DNA from: Chitinispirillales bacterium
Lineage (GTDB): Bacteria > Fibrobacterota > Chitinivibrionia > Chitinivibrionales > Chitinispirillaceae
NCBI GenBank assembly: GCA_031254105.1
Contig: JAIRVB010000027.1
Location: 85,991-149,990 of the forward strand
Direction: 5' to 3'
DNA length: 64,000 nucleotides
A program made the translations under genes and the position numbers. Position 1 is the first letter of the stretch. Every line of letters starts with the position of its first letter. A model generated the notes under the pieces. That model was not told the origin of the DNA and searched no databases. It worked only from the letters and a program-made list of their open reading frames with translations. Positions 55,893-63,762 of the stretch are shown here, one piece after another.

Positions 55893-58718
55893 ATGAACAT
55901 GCCTCATTCCACCTATCGGCTGCAGTTCAACAGTAACTTCACATTTGAGGACGCCCGGCTTATTCTTGATTATCTCTCAAAGCTTGGTATCTCCCACATT
56001 TACGCTTCTCCCATATTCAAAGCGCGCAAGGGAAGTACTCACGGCTATGATGTTGTTAACCCCCACATGTTTAACAATGAGCTTGGGAGCCGTGTTGAGT
56101 TTGACCGTTTGATGGAGGCTGTAAACAGTGGGGGATTAGGGTGGATTCAGGATATTGTACCCAATCATATGGCTATTGATAACGAAAACGCGTTTTTAAT
56201 GGATCTTCTTGAAAACGGGCCGTTTTCTCCGTTTCACAACTATTTTGATATAGACTGGAATCACCCATACGAATCTATACGGGGAAAGCTTTTACTGCCG
56301 ATATTGGGAGATGTGTACGGCGATTGTCTTGAACGTCAGGAGATCCAGATTACTTATGAAAGAGATGGGTTCTTTTTTTCATACTATGACCACCATTTTC
56401 CGCTTAGTATAGAAACCTACGCTAACCCTCTGGGCCATAATCTTGAAGAATTAAAACTTAAACTCGGTGTAAGTCATGCGGGTCTTACAAAGCTTTTGGG
56501 AGTACTTTACACGGTTCGGAATATTAACGCCTCCGCAGTATATGAGGAGAGGGTAGGGCAGATTTCATTTGCCAAGGCGATGCTGTGGGAGCTTTACAGC
56601 GGGGATTCGACAGTCAGGGAGTTTATCGACAAAAATCTTGAACAGTTTAACGGAACGCCTGGCAGCGCTTCAAGTTTCGAGCTGCTTGACAGGCTGCATT
56701 CGGAGCAGTTTTTTAAACTTTCCTATTGGAAAGTTGCCACTGAGGAGCTGAATTACCGCCGTTTTTTTACTGTCAACGATCTTATTTCCGTTAAAGTAGA
56801 GGATGATATCGTATTCTCCGATTCTCACGCGTTTATTTTTGACTGCGTCTCAAAGGGGCTTTTCAGCGGCCTTAGAGTTGATCATATAGACGGTCTTTAC
56901 AATCCGCTGCAATACCTGCGCAGGCTGCGCGCTCAGGCCCCTGATCTCTTCATTATTGTTGAAAAAATTTTGGGTTTTGAGGAGTATATACGCGATGACT
57001 GGCCTGTGCAGGGCACTACCGGTTACGATTTTTTAAACATGGTCGGAGAGATTTTCTGCAGTGTTGACCATGACCGCAGGCTTGAAAAGATATACCGCCG
57101 CTTTACAGGGATGAATAAGAGTGTGGAACAGCTTATTTTGGAGAAAAAACGGCTCATAATCGCCCGCCACATGGCTGGCGATATTGACAATCTCGCTTTA
57201 CTTATAAAGCAGATCAGCCGCCGCGACCGCTGGGGCACGGATATGACGCTTTACGGTCTGCGAAGCGCTCTTGTTGAGCTCATGAGCGCGTTTCCTGTTT
57301 ACCGCACCTATATAAACAGCGAACAGATGAGCGGTGAAGACACGGAAGTCTTAAAGAAAACCTTTGATCAGGTCAGAACTCAAACTCCCGCTTTCCGCCG
57401 TGAGATAGAATTTATAGAGAAATGTCTCCTTCTGCGATGCGATTCCTACTCCGCAGATGAAACAGTGGATGAGTGGTTAAATGTGCTCATGCGTTTCCAG
57501 CAGTTTACCGGCCCGTTAATGGCAAAGGGTTTCGAAGACACCACTCTTTACAACTACAACCGCATGACAAGCCTTAACGAAGTGGGCGGTTATCCTGAGA
57601 TCATGGGTATAGAGCCGGGCGTTCTACACCGTTTTTGCGCCCGCCGCCGTCACCGTACCCCTTTTACCCTTAATACCACCTCCACGCATGACACCAAGCG
57701 GGGTGAAGACACGCGCATGCGTATCTCAGTTCTGTCGCAAATTCCTGATGAATGGGAGAAAATGCTTAACGAATGGGGAAGAGTAAACCGTGTTTTTAAG
57801 ATGAGGCAGGAGCGTGAGGAGCTGCCTGACTGTAACGATGAATACTTTCTTTACCAGACTCTGCTTGGAGCGTGGCCTTTCAACCGGACTGAGCGGAGTG
57901 ACACAGATTCGTTATTTGACAGCGGTGATTTGAGAAAGTTTACAGACCGGATCCGTCAGTACATGTTAAAGGCTGCGCGGGAGGCCAAGTTCCACACAGG
58001 ATGGATCAAGCCTGACGCTGAGTACGAAGCTGCTCTTCTGGGATTTATTGACGCGGTGCTTGATACCGAAAAAAACAGTGAGTTTTTCTCCTTATTTCTG
58101 CCTTTTCAGCAAAAAGTCGCCTGGTATGGGCTTTTTAATTCTCTCTCTCAACTCATATTAAAAATTTGTTCTCCGGGCATACCCGACTTTTATCAGGGCT
58201 CGGAACTTTGGGATTTAAGCCTCGTTGATCCCGATAACCGCGGTACTGTTGATTATAGCTGCAGAAGCGCGATGCTGTCAAAAATTTTAGAACTTGACAA
58301 TCTTGATTACCGTGAGTTTCTTGCGGAGTCGCTGCCTGTTTTTCATGACGGCAGAATAAAAATGTTTACTACTCATGTTCTTCTGAAACACAGGCTTGAA
58401 CTTAAAGATTTCTACCAGTGCGCAAGTTATGAGCCGCTTCATACAAGGGGGCGTTTTAAGGATCATATTTTTGCTTTCAGACGCACATTTAAAGATCAAC
58501 AGACACTTGTTGCGGTTCCCCGTCTTTTAACTTCCGTATGCCGCTGCGGCATATTACCCCTTGGGCACGATGTGTGGAGAGATACGGTTGTCGAATCAGG
58601 GGACGGGCCGCAAAAGTTTATAAATATCCTCAGCGGCAGGGAAGTGAGCGCGTCGCAGGGATTTTTTTCTGCCGGGGAGATATTCAGAGATTATCCGGGG
58701 GCGGTGCTGGCGGGTTGA
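55893..58718 (+). CDS. treY: Malto-oligosyltrehalose synthase
   Basis: TreY isomerises the reducing-end glucose of malto-oligosaccharides to an alpha-1,1 (trehalose) linkage, in the cytoplasm. The 941-residue GH13 protein has SHIYASPIFKARKGSTHGYD, IQDIVPNHMA, the nucleophile in GLRVDHIDGLYNP, the acid/base in LFIIVEKILGFEE, and TSTHDTKRGEDTRMR. It is longer than many TreY proteins. No treZ (the trehalose-releasing hydrolase) is next to it, so treZ must be elsewhere or the pathway is used differently. The debranching-type gene at 44476 fits glucan metabolism. The 3' end abuts an hsdR remnant. Confidence 0.93.
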   Translation: MNMPHSTYRLQFNSNFTFEDARLILDYLSKLGISHIYASPIFKARKGSTHGYDVVNPHMFNNELGSRVEFDRLMEAVNSGGLGWIQDIVPNHMAIDNENAFLMDLLENGPFSPFHNYFDIDWNHPYESIRGKLLLPILGDVYGDCLERQEIQITYERDGFFFSYYDHHFPLSIETYANPLGHNLEELKLKLGVSHAGLTKLLGVLYTVRNINASAVYEERVGQISFAKAMLWELYSGDSTVREFIDKNLEQFNGTPGSASSFELLDRLHSEQFFKLSYWKVATEELNYRRFFTVNDLISVKVEDDIVFSDSHAFIFDCVSKGLFSGLRVDHIDGLYNPLQYLRRLRAQAPDLFIIVEKILGFEEYIRDDWPVQGTTGYDFLNMVGEIFCSVDHDRRLEKIYRRFTGMNKSVEQLILEKKRLIIARHMAGDIDNLALLIKQISRRDRWGTDMTLYGLRSALVELMSAFPVYRTYINSEQMSGEDTEVLKKTFDQVRTQTPAFRREIEFIEKCLLLRCDSYSADETVDEWLNVLMRFQQFTGPLMAKGFEDTTLYNYNRMTSLNEVGGYPEIMGIEPGVLHRFCARRRHRTPFTLNTTSTHDTKRGEDTRMRISVLSQIPDEWEKMLNEWGRVNRVFKMRQEREELPDCNDEYFLYQTLLGAWPFNRTERSDTDSLFDSGDLRKFTDRIRQYMLKAAREAKFHTGWIKPDAEYEAALLGFIDAVLDTEKNSEFFSLFLPFQQKVAWYGLFNSLSQLILKICSPGIPDFYQGSELWDLSLVDPDNRGTVDYSCRSAMLSKILELDNLDYREFLAESLPVFHDGRIKMFTTHVLLKHRLELKDFYQCASYEPLHTRGRFKDHIFAFRRTFKDQQTLVAVPRLLTSVCRCGILPLGHDVWRDTVVESGDGPQKFINILSGREVSASQGFFSAGEIFRDYPGAVLAG

Positions 58719-58972
58719 GCGTACTTTTTGGTTTGTATCACGCCTTCACCCACGGGCGATTCACCACTTTTTGCTTCTATGACGGCAAGTTTAATGCCAT
58801 TATATACCAATACATAATCGACGATGTCACGTTTACCACGGTTGCCGATTTGTATTTTGCCCGCGCTGATAGCGTGTTCGCGAAGAACTTTTGAGCTTTC
58901 TACAACACCCCAGCCGCAAGATTTTAGCTTTGGGGTCTATATAAATTCGGCTCTGGTTTCTGCTTCGTTCAC
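58718..58972 (-). pseudogene. hsdR fragment (type I restriction endonuclease subunit)
   Basis: Reading from GTG 58972 (which overlaps the upstream stop as TAGTG), the frame gives VNEAETRAEFI, a TAG at 58937-58939, then TPKLKSCGWGVVESSKVLRE, HAISAGKIQIGNRGKRDIVD and YVLVYNGIKLAVIEAKSGES. This is the N-terminal part of HsdR including the PD-(D/E)xK nuclease motif (D...EAK). An in-frame stop and abrupt loss of homology at the treY border show that it is broken. Confidence 0.85.
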
Positions 58973-60816
58973 TATTTATCTTCTTGAGTGAATTTGCTTT
59001 TAATGAGATTTAAGAATGCTGAATTTCGAGCGTCTGCATCATTAGCTACCGCATCTAAATCCCATATAAATACTCCAATAGGTATTTTAATTGTAGGATT
59101 CACAGAAATTGCAACATTGGTTTCCTTGTAATACATCTTACCCGATGAGTATAATTCTGTATATTCTCCCGCTAATTGCATTTCAATTTCATTATTAAAT
59201 TCGATAATGCCATAAAACCAAATCCTTTGGATTTGATTGTTGTAATGTTTCATTAATTTTCTGGCTCGTTTTTCAAGCTGAGTAATTACTTTCATATTTT
59301 CTTCAAGTGAAATACCTCTTTTTTTAAACTCTACAATAACAACATCAAAAGGTTTCTTTTTTTCAGGGTTGTTTGAAAATATCAATGCCATATCAGGTCT
59401 ATTATCATCTGAAATTCCATCTTCATCGGTAATTTCTTGAATAAGTTCTCCCATTTCTCTATCACTAAGTATTGTCTCATAAGTCATATACTTGTCATCG
59501 AGCAACCAAGCATTGTTTCTATAAAGATCGTCAACAGAGTTTTTTTTGTCAAACCGTCCATCTTTTCGCATTGAAGCAAATAGTTTATGCAGTTCAGCTT
59601 CGCTGTCTGAAACGGTAGATCTTTTTAATTTTTCAATAGTTAACTGTCTAAACAATATATATTCCGTCAGAGCCCTCGATGATAATTCCAACGATTTCTT
59701 AAATTGTTCATCATTTAGAGACTTGGCATCCAAAATTTCTTTTTGCTCTCTAAAAAAATCATCTTGGGCTTTTTTAAGAATTTCATTTTGATGAATATAA
59801 CCGATATTTTGAGTATCAAAATAGCCGCTTAAATGAGGAAATTTATTTATTAATGTTGTTTTTACGTCTTTATTACGTTGCTTTATTTTAGGTATTTTGC
59901 TTTCAATCAAAGAGACCACCTCTTTTCTGAACAGATATTGAACCTCTCTCATTTCCTGACCTGCGATTGTGAGGTTTTGCCTTATTGCATCAATTTTACC
60001 TGTAAAAAATTCTGAATATAGTAAGAACACCATTTCGTAACCAGCAGGTCGGTTCTCATCAGAAATCAAGTCTACTTTTTTCGTTCTATTGTCAACTGAT
60101 ATTGCAGCTATCAAAGAAGTCTGTTTAAAGTTAACTTCCTTAATTGAATAGTACAAATTAAACTTATCTACTGTAGATATTGAACTTTCTAATTCAATCG
60201 CAGTAAACTCAGGTATATCTGTATTTTGAATGCTTTCTTCATAACTTTTGTTTTCAATGGACGTTTTGATTTTAATTTTTATTGAACGATTCTGTTTCTT
60301 TATTTGAAATAATCTTGTGTAAAACTCTTCTAAAATTCGCAGTTTTATTTTTTCAGGCAGTATAAAATCTTCTTTTGCAATTTTTTTAAGGACATAATTT
60401 GTCATCTTGAAATTTGTTCCAGACGACCTTTCTTCAACATCAATTACAACATTTTTTTCCTCTTCAAACCCCTCTGAAAAACTAAATGTCCTTTTTTTAG
60501 TTTTATTATAAAAACTCATAATTTCTATATTTTCGAAATAGCATAAGTAAACTAGTCGTCCTAAACCTTTATGAGAATTTTCATCAATATCAAACAAATT
60601 TGAAAATTTTTTGTATCGTTCATCAGTAAAACCTTCACCATTATCTAAAATTTCTATTTGAAGAGTTCCTGATTGATTTAATGCCTTTACAGATATTTTG
60701 ATTTCAATTTCTGTTGCGTTTGCATCTAAAGCATTTGCTATTGCTTCAAAGTAAACCATCTCAAGAGATGAATTACCAAAAAACATTTTAACTGCCTGAT
60801 TTAATTTTACTTTCAT
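58972..60816 (-). CDS. GHKL ATPase / PD-(D/E)xK protein within a type I RM locus
   Basis: A 614-residue protein. The N-terminal GHKL (Hsp90/MORC-like) ATPase has the N-box YFEAIANALDANATEIEI, the ILDNGEGFTDE motif and the G-box HKGLGRLVYLCYFENIEI. A middle helical region follows. The C-terminal domain has a nuclease-like site, DNRPDMALIF ... DVVIVEFKKRG (D...ExK). The gene starts in an ATGA overlap with the hsdS remnant and ends in a TAGTG overlap with the hsdR remnant, so it belonged to the restriction operon. It is AT-rich and intact, whereas both neighbours are broken. Its role is likely anti-phage or restriction-accessory, but not established. Confidence 0.72.
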   Translation of the reverse strand: MKVKLNQAVKMFFGNSSLEMVYFEAIANALDANATEIEIKISVKALNQSGTLQIEILDNGEGFTDERYKKFSNLFDIDENSHKGLGRLVYLCYFENIEIMSFYNKTKKRTFSFSEGFEEEKNVVIDVEERSSGTNFKMTNYVLKKIAKEDFILPEKIKLRILEEFYTRLFQIKKQNRSIKIKIKTSIENKSYEESIQNTDIPEFTAIELESSISTVDKFNLYYSIKEVNFKQTSLIAAISVDNRTKKVDLISDENRPAGYEMVFLLYSEFFTGKIDAIRQNLTIAGQEMREVQYLFRKEVVSLIESKIPKIKQRNKDVKTTLINKFPHLSGYFDTQNIGYIHQNEILKKAQDDFFREQKEILDAKSLNDEQFKKSLELSSRALTEYILFRQLTIEKLKRSTVSDSEAELHKLFASMRKDGRFDKKNSVDDLYRNNAWLLDDKYMTYETILSDREMGELIQEITDEDGISDDNRPDMALIFSNNPEKKKPFDVVIVEFKKRGISLEENMKVITQLEKRARKLMKHYNNQIQRIWFYGIIEFNNEIEMQLAGEYTELYSSGKMYYKETNVAISVNPTIKIPIGVFIWDLDAVANDADARNSAFLNLIKSKFTQEDK

Positions 60817-61076
60817 ACAGTAACTCCTTTTTCCGCTAATTCTTCCACTGATTCTCCAAGCTCACCAGCCATTGCTTTTGTTAATATACTTTTTTTCAGT
60901 TCATCCAAATCATCTATTTTATTTTGGTAGATGGTTTCCAGCCTTTGTGTTTCGGCTCACAGGGCATCTAACTGGTGAACGATGGCTTGTAGTTCGTTTA
61001 ATGTCTGTAATGAAATAGGATACGTTTTTAACTTTATTCTATTGATATTTGAAAAATAGGAAGAGATTCTAATTCT
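60813..61076 (-). pseudogene. hsdS C-terminal fragment (type I specificity subunit)
   Basis: The frame reads KTYPISLQTLNELQAIVHQL, DAL, an in-frame TGA (60957-60959), then AETQRLETIYQNKIDDLDEL and KKSILTKAMAGELGESVEEL. This is the conserved coiled-coil end of HsdS. The target-recognition domains are missing. The last codons overlap the start of the ATPase gene. Just upstream (61077-61125) lies palindromic sequence with GCACCAAGTTGGTGC, perhaps the edge of the insertion. Confidence 0.82.
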
Positions 61077-61166
61077 GCACCAAGTTGGTGCGGAATTGCG
61101 CTGCCAACTCGGCAACGTTTATTATCATATGATTGGACGTTGAGATTGCCCAAACAACAGGACAAA

Positions 61167-62021
61167 TCACAAATTAATTTTTAGTATCTTATCCAGCGCC
61201 ATCGCCAAAAGTCCCGCAATCATCTCTAATTTGAGTATCATGGCAATACGTTTCGCGCGGTTTTTCAGGTCGGCTTTTAAAACTTCAGTGATCCATAATA
61301 CATGCAGCGGAATTACCGCAAGCAGACATACTATTGTGTAAACTATACCAAAGTGTTTCAGTAAAAGCGAGGGAAGAAACGCGATTGAGGCGTAAGCGGC
61401 TGCTGTGCTTAGCAGTATCGCTTTAAGCGCAGTGTCCGGCAGAGCTGCTGAGGTGGTGATCCCTGCGTTTCTGTCGCCCTCAGTATCTTGAATATCCTTC
61501 GCTATCTCACGGCAAAAATTTAATAAAAAAGCTAACATTGCCGGTAAAAAAAGTATTTTTGTTTGCGGCAGGGGTAGAGACCCAAAGAGAAGTGCATATG
61601 CGACAAGAAGTGCGACAATGAAATTTCCCATAAGCCGCGTGCGCTTAAAGTAAATTGAATACAGCGTAAGCAGTATCAGCGGTAAAAACGCGGCTTTCAG
61701 ATGAAACGTTGATGCCCAAAGAGCGCTTAAAAGCGATGCGATAACAAGCGCGGCGGCAAAAACAGCTGCTGTCCGTACACTCATAGAGCCGTTTGCTAAA
61801 GGACGCTCGGGGTGGCTGATCAAATCGCTTTTAATGTCAAGAATGTCGTTTATAACATTGCCGTATGCTGTCGCGGCCATGGCGGCGGTCATTAAAAAAA
61901 ATGCTGTAAACGTGGAAATGCCGCTTTGAGTGAGCCATATTCCCAAAATTACCGCGCACCCGGTCATAACTACGTTGCCTAAACGAACTATACTTATCAG
62001 TGGAAGAATTGCCTTAATCAT
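61167..62021 (-). CDS. UbiA-family prenyltransferase
   Basis: A 284-residue membrane prenyltransferase with about eight to nine helices. Both Asp-rich motifs are present: YGNVINDILDIKSDLISHPE (N-D-x-x-D-x-x-x-D) and EIAKDIQDTEGDRNAGI. HPERPLANGSMS and the short length resemble geranylgeranylglycerol-phosphate geranylgeranyltransferases and related bacterial enzymes; a quinone role is also possible, and UbiD/UbiX-type genes lie at 8.5-11.2 kb. Start ATG has no clear Shine-Dalgarno sequence and lies 16 bp from the divergent lspA start. Confidence 0.83.
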   Translation of the reverse strand: MIKAILPLISIVRLGNVVMTGCAVILGIWLTQSGISTFTAFFLMTAAMAATAYGNVINDILDIKSDLISHPERPLANGSMSVRTAAVFAAALVIASLLSALWASTFHLKAAFLPLILLTLYSIYFKRTRLMGNFIVALLVAYALLFGSLPLPQTKILFLPAMLAFLLNFCREIAKDIQDTEGDRNAGITTSAALPDTALKAILLSTAAAYASIAFLPSLLLKHFGIVYTIVCLLAVIPLHVLWITEVLKADLKNRAKRIAMILKLEMIAGLLAMALDKILKINL

Positions 62022-62037
62022 AATGGAGGAAAAATAA

Positions 62038-62631
62038 TTGAAAGGCGGGATGAAACACAGGTGGATTTTTCTTATTGTTATAACAGCGGCAGGATTCGCC
62101 GTAGATTTTGTTACAAAACAGTTAGCTCATGTCAATCTTACGCCTGGGGTGCCCCGTCAGGTGATAGGTGATTATTTTCAGCTGCTTCTCGTCTACAACA
62201 AGGGCGCTCTTTTCGGTATTAATCCGGCAGACTGGATACCCGGACTGCCTGTCAACCTTTTCTTTTTAATTTTTATAACTTGCGCCGTAGGCTTCCTGCT
62301 CCTTTATTATAAGTCTCTGAAGAAAAATGAGATACTTATGCACTGGGGGCTTGCGCTTGTGCTTCCGGGGGCTTTTGGCAATATGTTTGACCGCATTGCG
62401 CGTCCGGATAACGGGGTTGTCGATTTTATCCGAATGGGGATACCGCCCGACACCTACTGGTATATCTACAACGTTGCTGATATATACGTTACCGTTGGTG
62501 TTGCCATAATGATGCTGAGTTTTTTGCGGGAAGGGAAGAATAACAGTGTCAGGCTTGCAGCGGTACAGAATACTGACAGCTCAGAACTCACAGCTCAGAA
62601 CTTAGAAAATGTAGAGTCAAAAACTGAATAG
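62038..62631 (+). CDS. lspA: Lipoprotein signal peptidase II
   Basis: LspA cleaves the signal peptide of prolipoproteins at the lipobox in the inner membrane. The 197-residue protein has four membrane helices and the two catalytic aspartates in RPDNGVVDFI and YNVADIYVTVG. The start TTG (62038) has GGAGGAAAAATAA before it; an ATG four codons later is an alternative. The C-terminal extension (NTDSSELTAQNLENVESKTE) is encoded by intergenic-repeat words (AGCTCAGAACTCACAGCTC). Confidence 0.92.
   Translation: MKGGMKHRWIFLIVITAAGFAVDFVTKQLAHVNLTPGVPRQVIGDYFQLLLVYNKGALFGINPADWIPGLPVNLFFLIFITCAVGFLLLYYKSLKKNEILMHWGLALVLPGAFGNMFDRIARPDNGVVDFIRMGIPPDTYWYIYNVADIYVTVGVAIMMLSFLREGKNNSVRLAAVQNTDSSELTAQNLENVESKTE
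62555..62610 (+). repeat. GAGCTC/GAACTC repeat words inside the lspA 3' end
   Basis: CAGAATACTGACAGCTCAGA then ACTCACAGCTCAGAACTTAG, of the same word set as the hairpin at 49617-49725 and the palindrome at 30838. Here they are translated as the lspA tail. Confidence 0.55.
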
Positions 62632-62674
62632 AGAATCGGATAACGCGTTACATGCCTTATAATATGCTGCTCTT

Positions 62675-63658
62675 ATGAACTATACAGTTGATAATGACGA
62701 AGATGGTTTGCGCCTGGATCAATCTTTAGCCGCTCGTTTGCGGGATGTATCACGGGCGGCGCTGCAGAAAGCCATTAGCGGCGGAGGCGTATCGGTAAAT
62801 AGTAAAGTTGCGGTAAAAAAGAATCTCAGGCTTAAAATTGGTGATACTGTCGGTGTAGATGATGTTTTGACGCACGCCGCACGAAAAACAGTTCTTGCGG
62901 CTCAGGATATACCTCTTGAAGTACTTTACGAAGATGAGTTTTTAGCTCTTATAAACAAACCTGCCGGGCTTGTTGTGCATCCCGGAAACGGCAATACGTC
63001 CGGCACTGTAGCAAACGCGCTGCTGCACAGGTTTGGCTCTGTGTCGGATGGTTTTAACGCGCAGAGACCGGGAATCGTGCACCGTCTTGACAAAGATACT
63101 TCCGGAGCTTTGATCATCGCTAAAACCAATGAGGCTCACATCAAACTTGCTAACCTGTTTTCATCCCGTCTTATAAGAAAAGTCTACACGGGATTTTGCA
63201 TCGGCGCCAGACCCTGTGATCATGAACTTATAGAACTCCCACTTGCCAGAAGCCGGCGTGACCCGATCAAACGAATTGTTGATACACGTGGCAATCCGGC
63301 TGTAACAGAGTACCGGCTGCGGGCGTTTAATAATGGAGTGTCGTTGCTTGAATTTATTCTTCATACAGGCCGCACTCACCAGATAAGAGTACACTGCAGC
63401 CACAGGGGGTTTCCTATTATTGAGGACGCGCTTTATGGCGGTTTGCGGGAGAGAGTTCTGAAATGCGCGCCTTTGGAGAGACCGTTTGCGTATAATATAT
63501 TTAAATGTTTCTCCCGTCAAGCGCTCCACGCGCGAAGCCTTGAGTTCAGGCATCCATTTACAAATCAGGAATTTACGATAAGCGCTCCTTACCCGGAAGA
63601 TTTTCGTCTGGCGCTGGAGATTATTGATGAAAAACAGAGATCTTTACAAAAAGCGTAA
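62675..63658 (+). CDS. Pseudouridine synthase, RluD family
   Basis: A 327-residue 23S-rRNA-type pseudouridine synthase. An N-terminal S4 domain (AALQKAISGGGVSVNSKVAV) precedes the catalytic domain, with the catalytic aspartate in GIVHRLDKDTSGALIIAKT and the C-terminal GRTHQIRVHCSHRGFPIIED. It follows lspA by 43 bp, the common lspA-rluD neighbourhood. The stop overlaps a receiver-domain relic by TAATG. RluD proper versus a relative cannot be separated by eye. Confidence 0.92.
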   Translation: MNYTVDNDEDGLRLDQSLAARLRDVSRAALQKAISGGGVSVNSKVAVKKNLRLKIGDTVGVDDVLTHAARKTVLAAQDIPLEVLYEDEFLALINKPAGLVVHPGNGNTSGTVANALLHRFGSVSDGFNAQRPGIVHRLDKDTSGALIIAKTNEAHIKLANLFSSRLIRKVYTGFCIGARPCDHELIELPLARSRRDPIKRIVDTRGNPAVTEYRLRAFNNGVSLLEFILHTGRTHQIRVHCSHRGFPIIEDALYGGLRERVLKCAPLERPFAYNIFKCFSRQALHARSLEFRHPFTNQEFTISAPYPEDFRLALEIIDEKQRSLQKA

Positions 63659-63762
63659 TGAAGTTGAACGGTTTTTGCGTGTCCTGCGGTATGAATGACT
63701 ACCTTGGCAAGCCTATAGACTACGATGATACAATTGCACGTCTTCGTAAGTATCTTATATAA
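63658..63762 (+). pseudogene. Receiver-domain C-terminal relic
   Basis: A 34-codon frame, MKLNGFCVSCGMNDYLGKPI then DYDDTIARLRKYLI. GMNDYLGKPI is the beta5/alpha5 end of a hybrid-kinase receiver with its conserved Lys-Pro. The rest of the domain is absent, so this is a fragment left by a deletion or recombination. The start overlaps the upstream stop (TAATG), which could allow translation. Confidence 0.6.
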
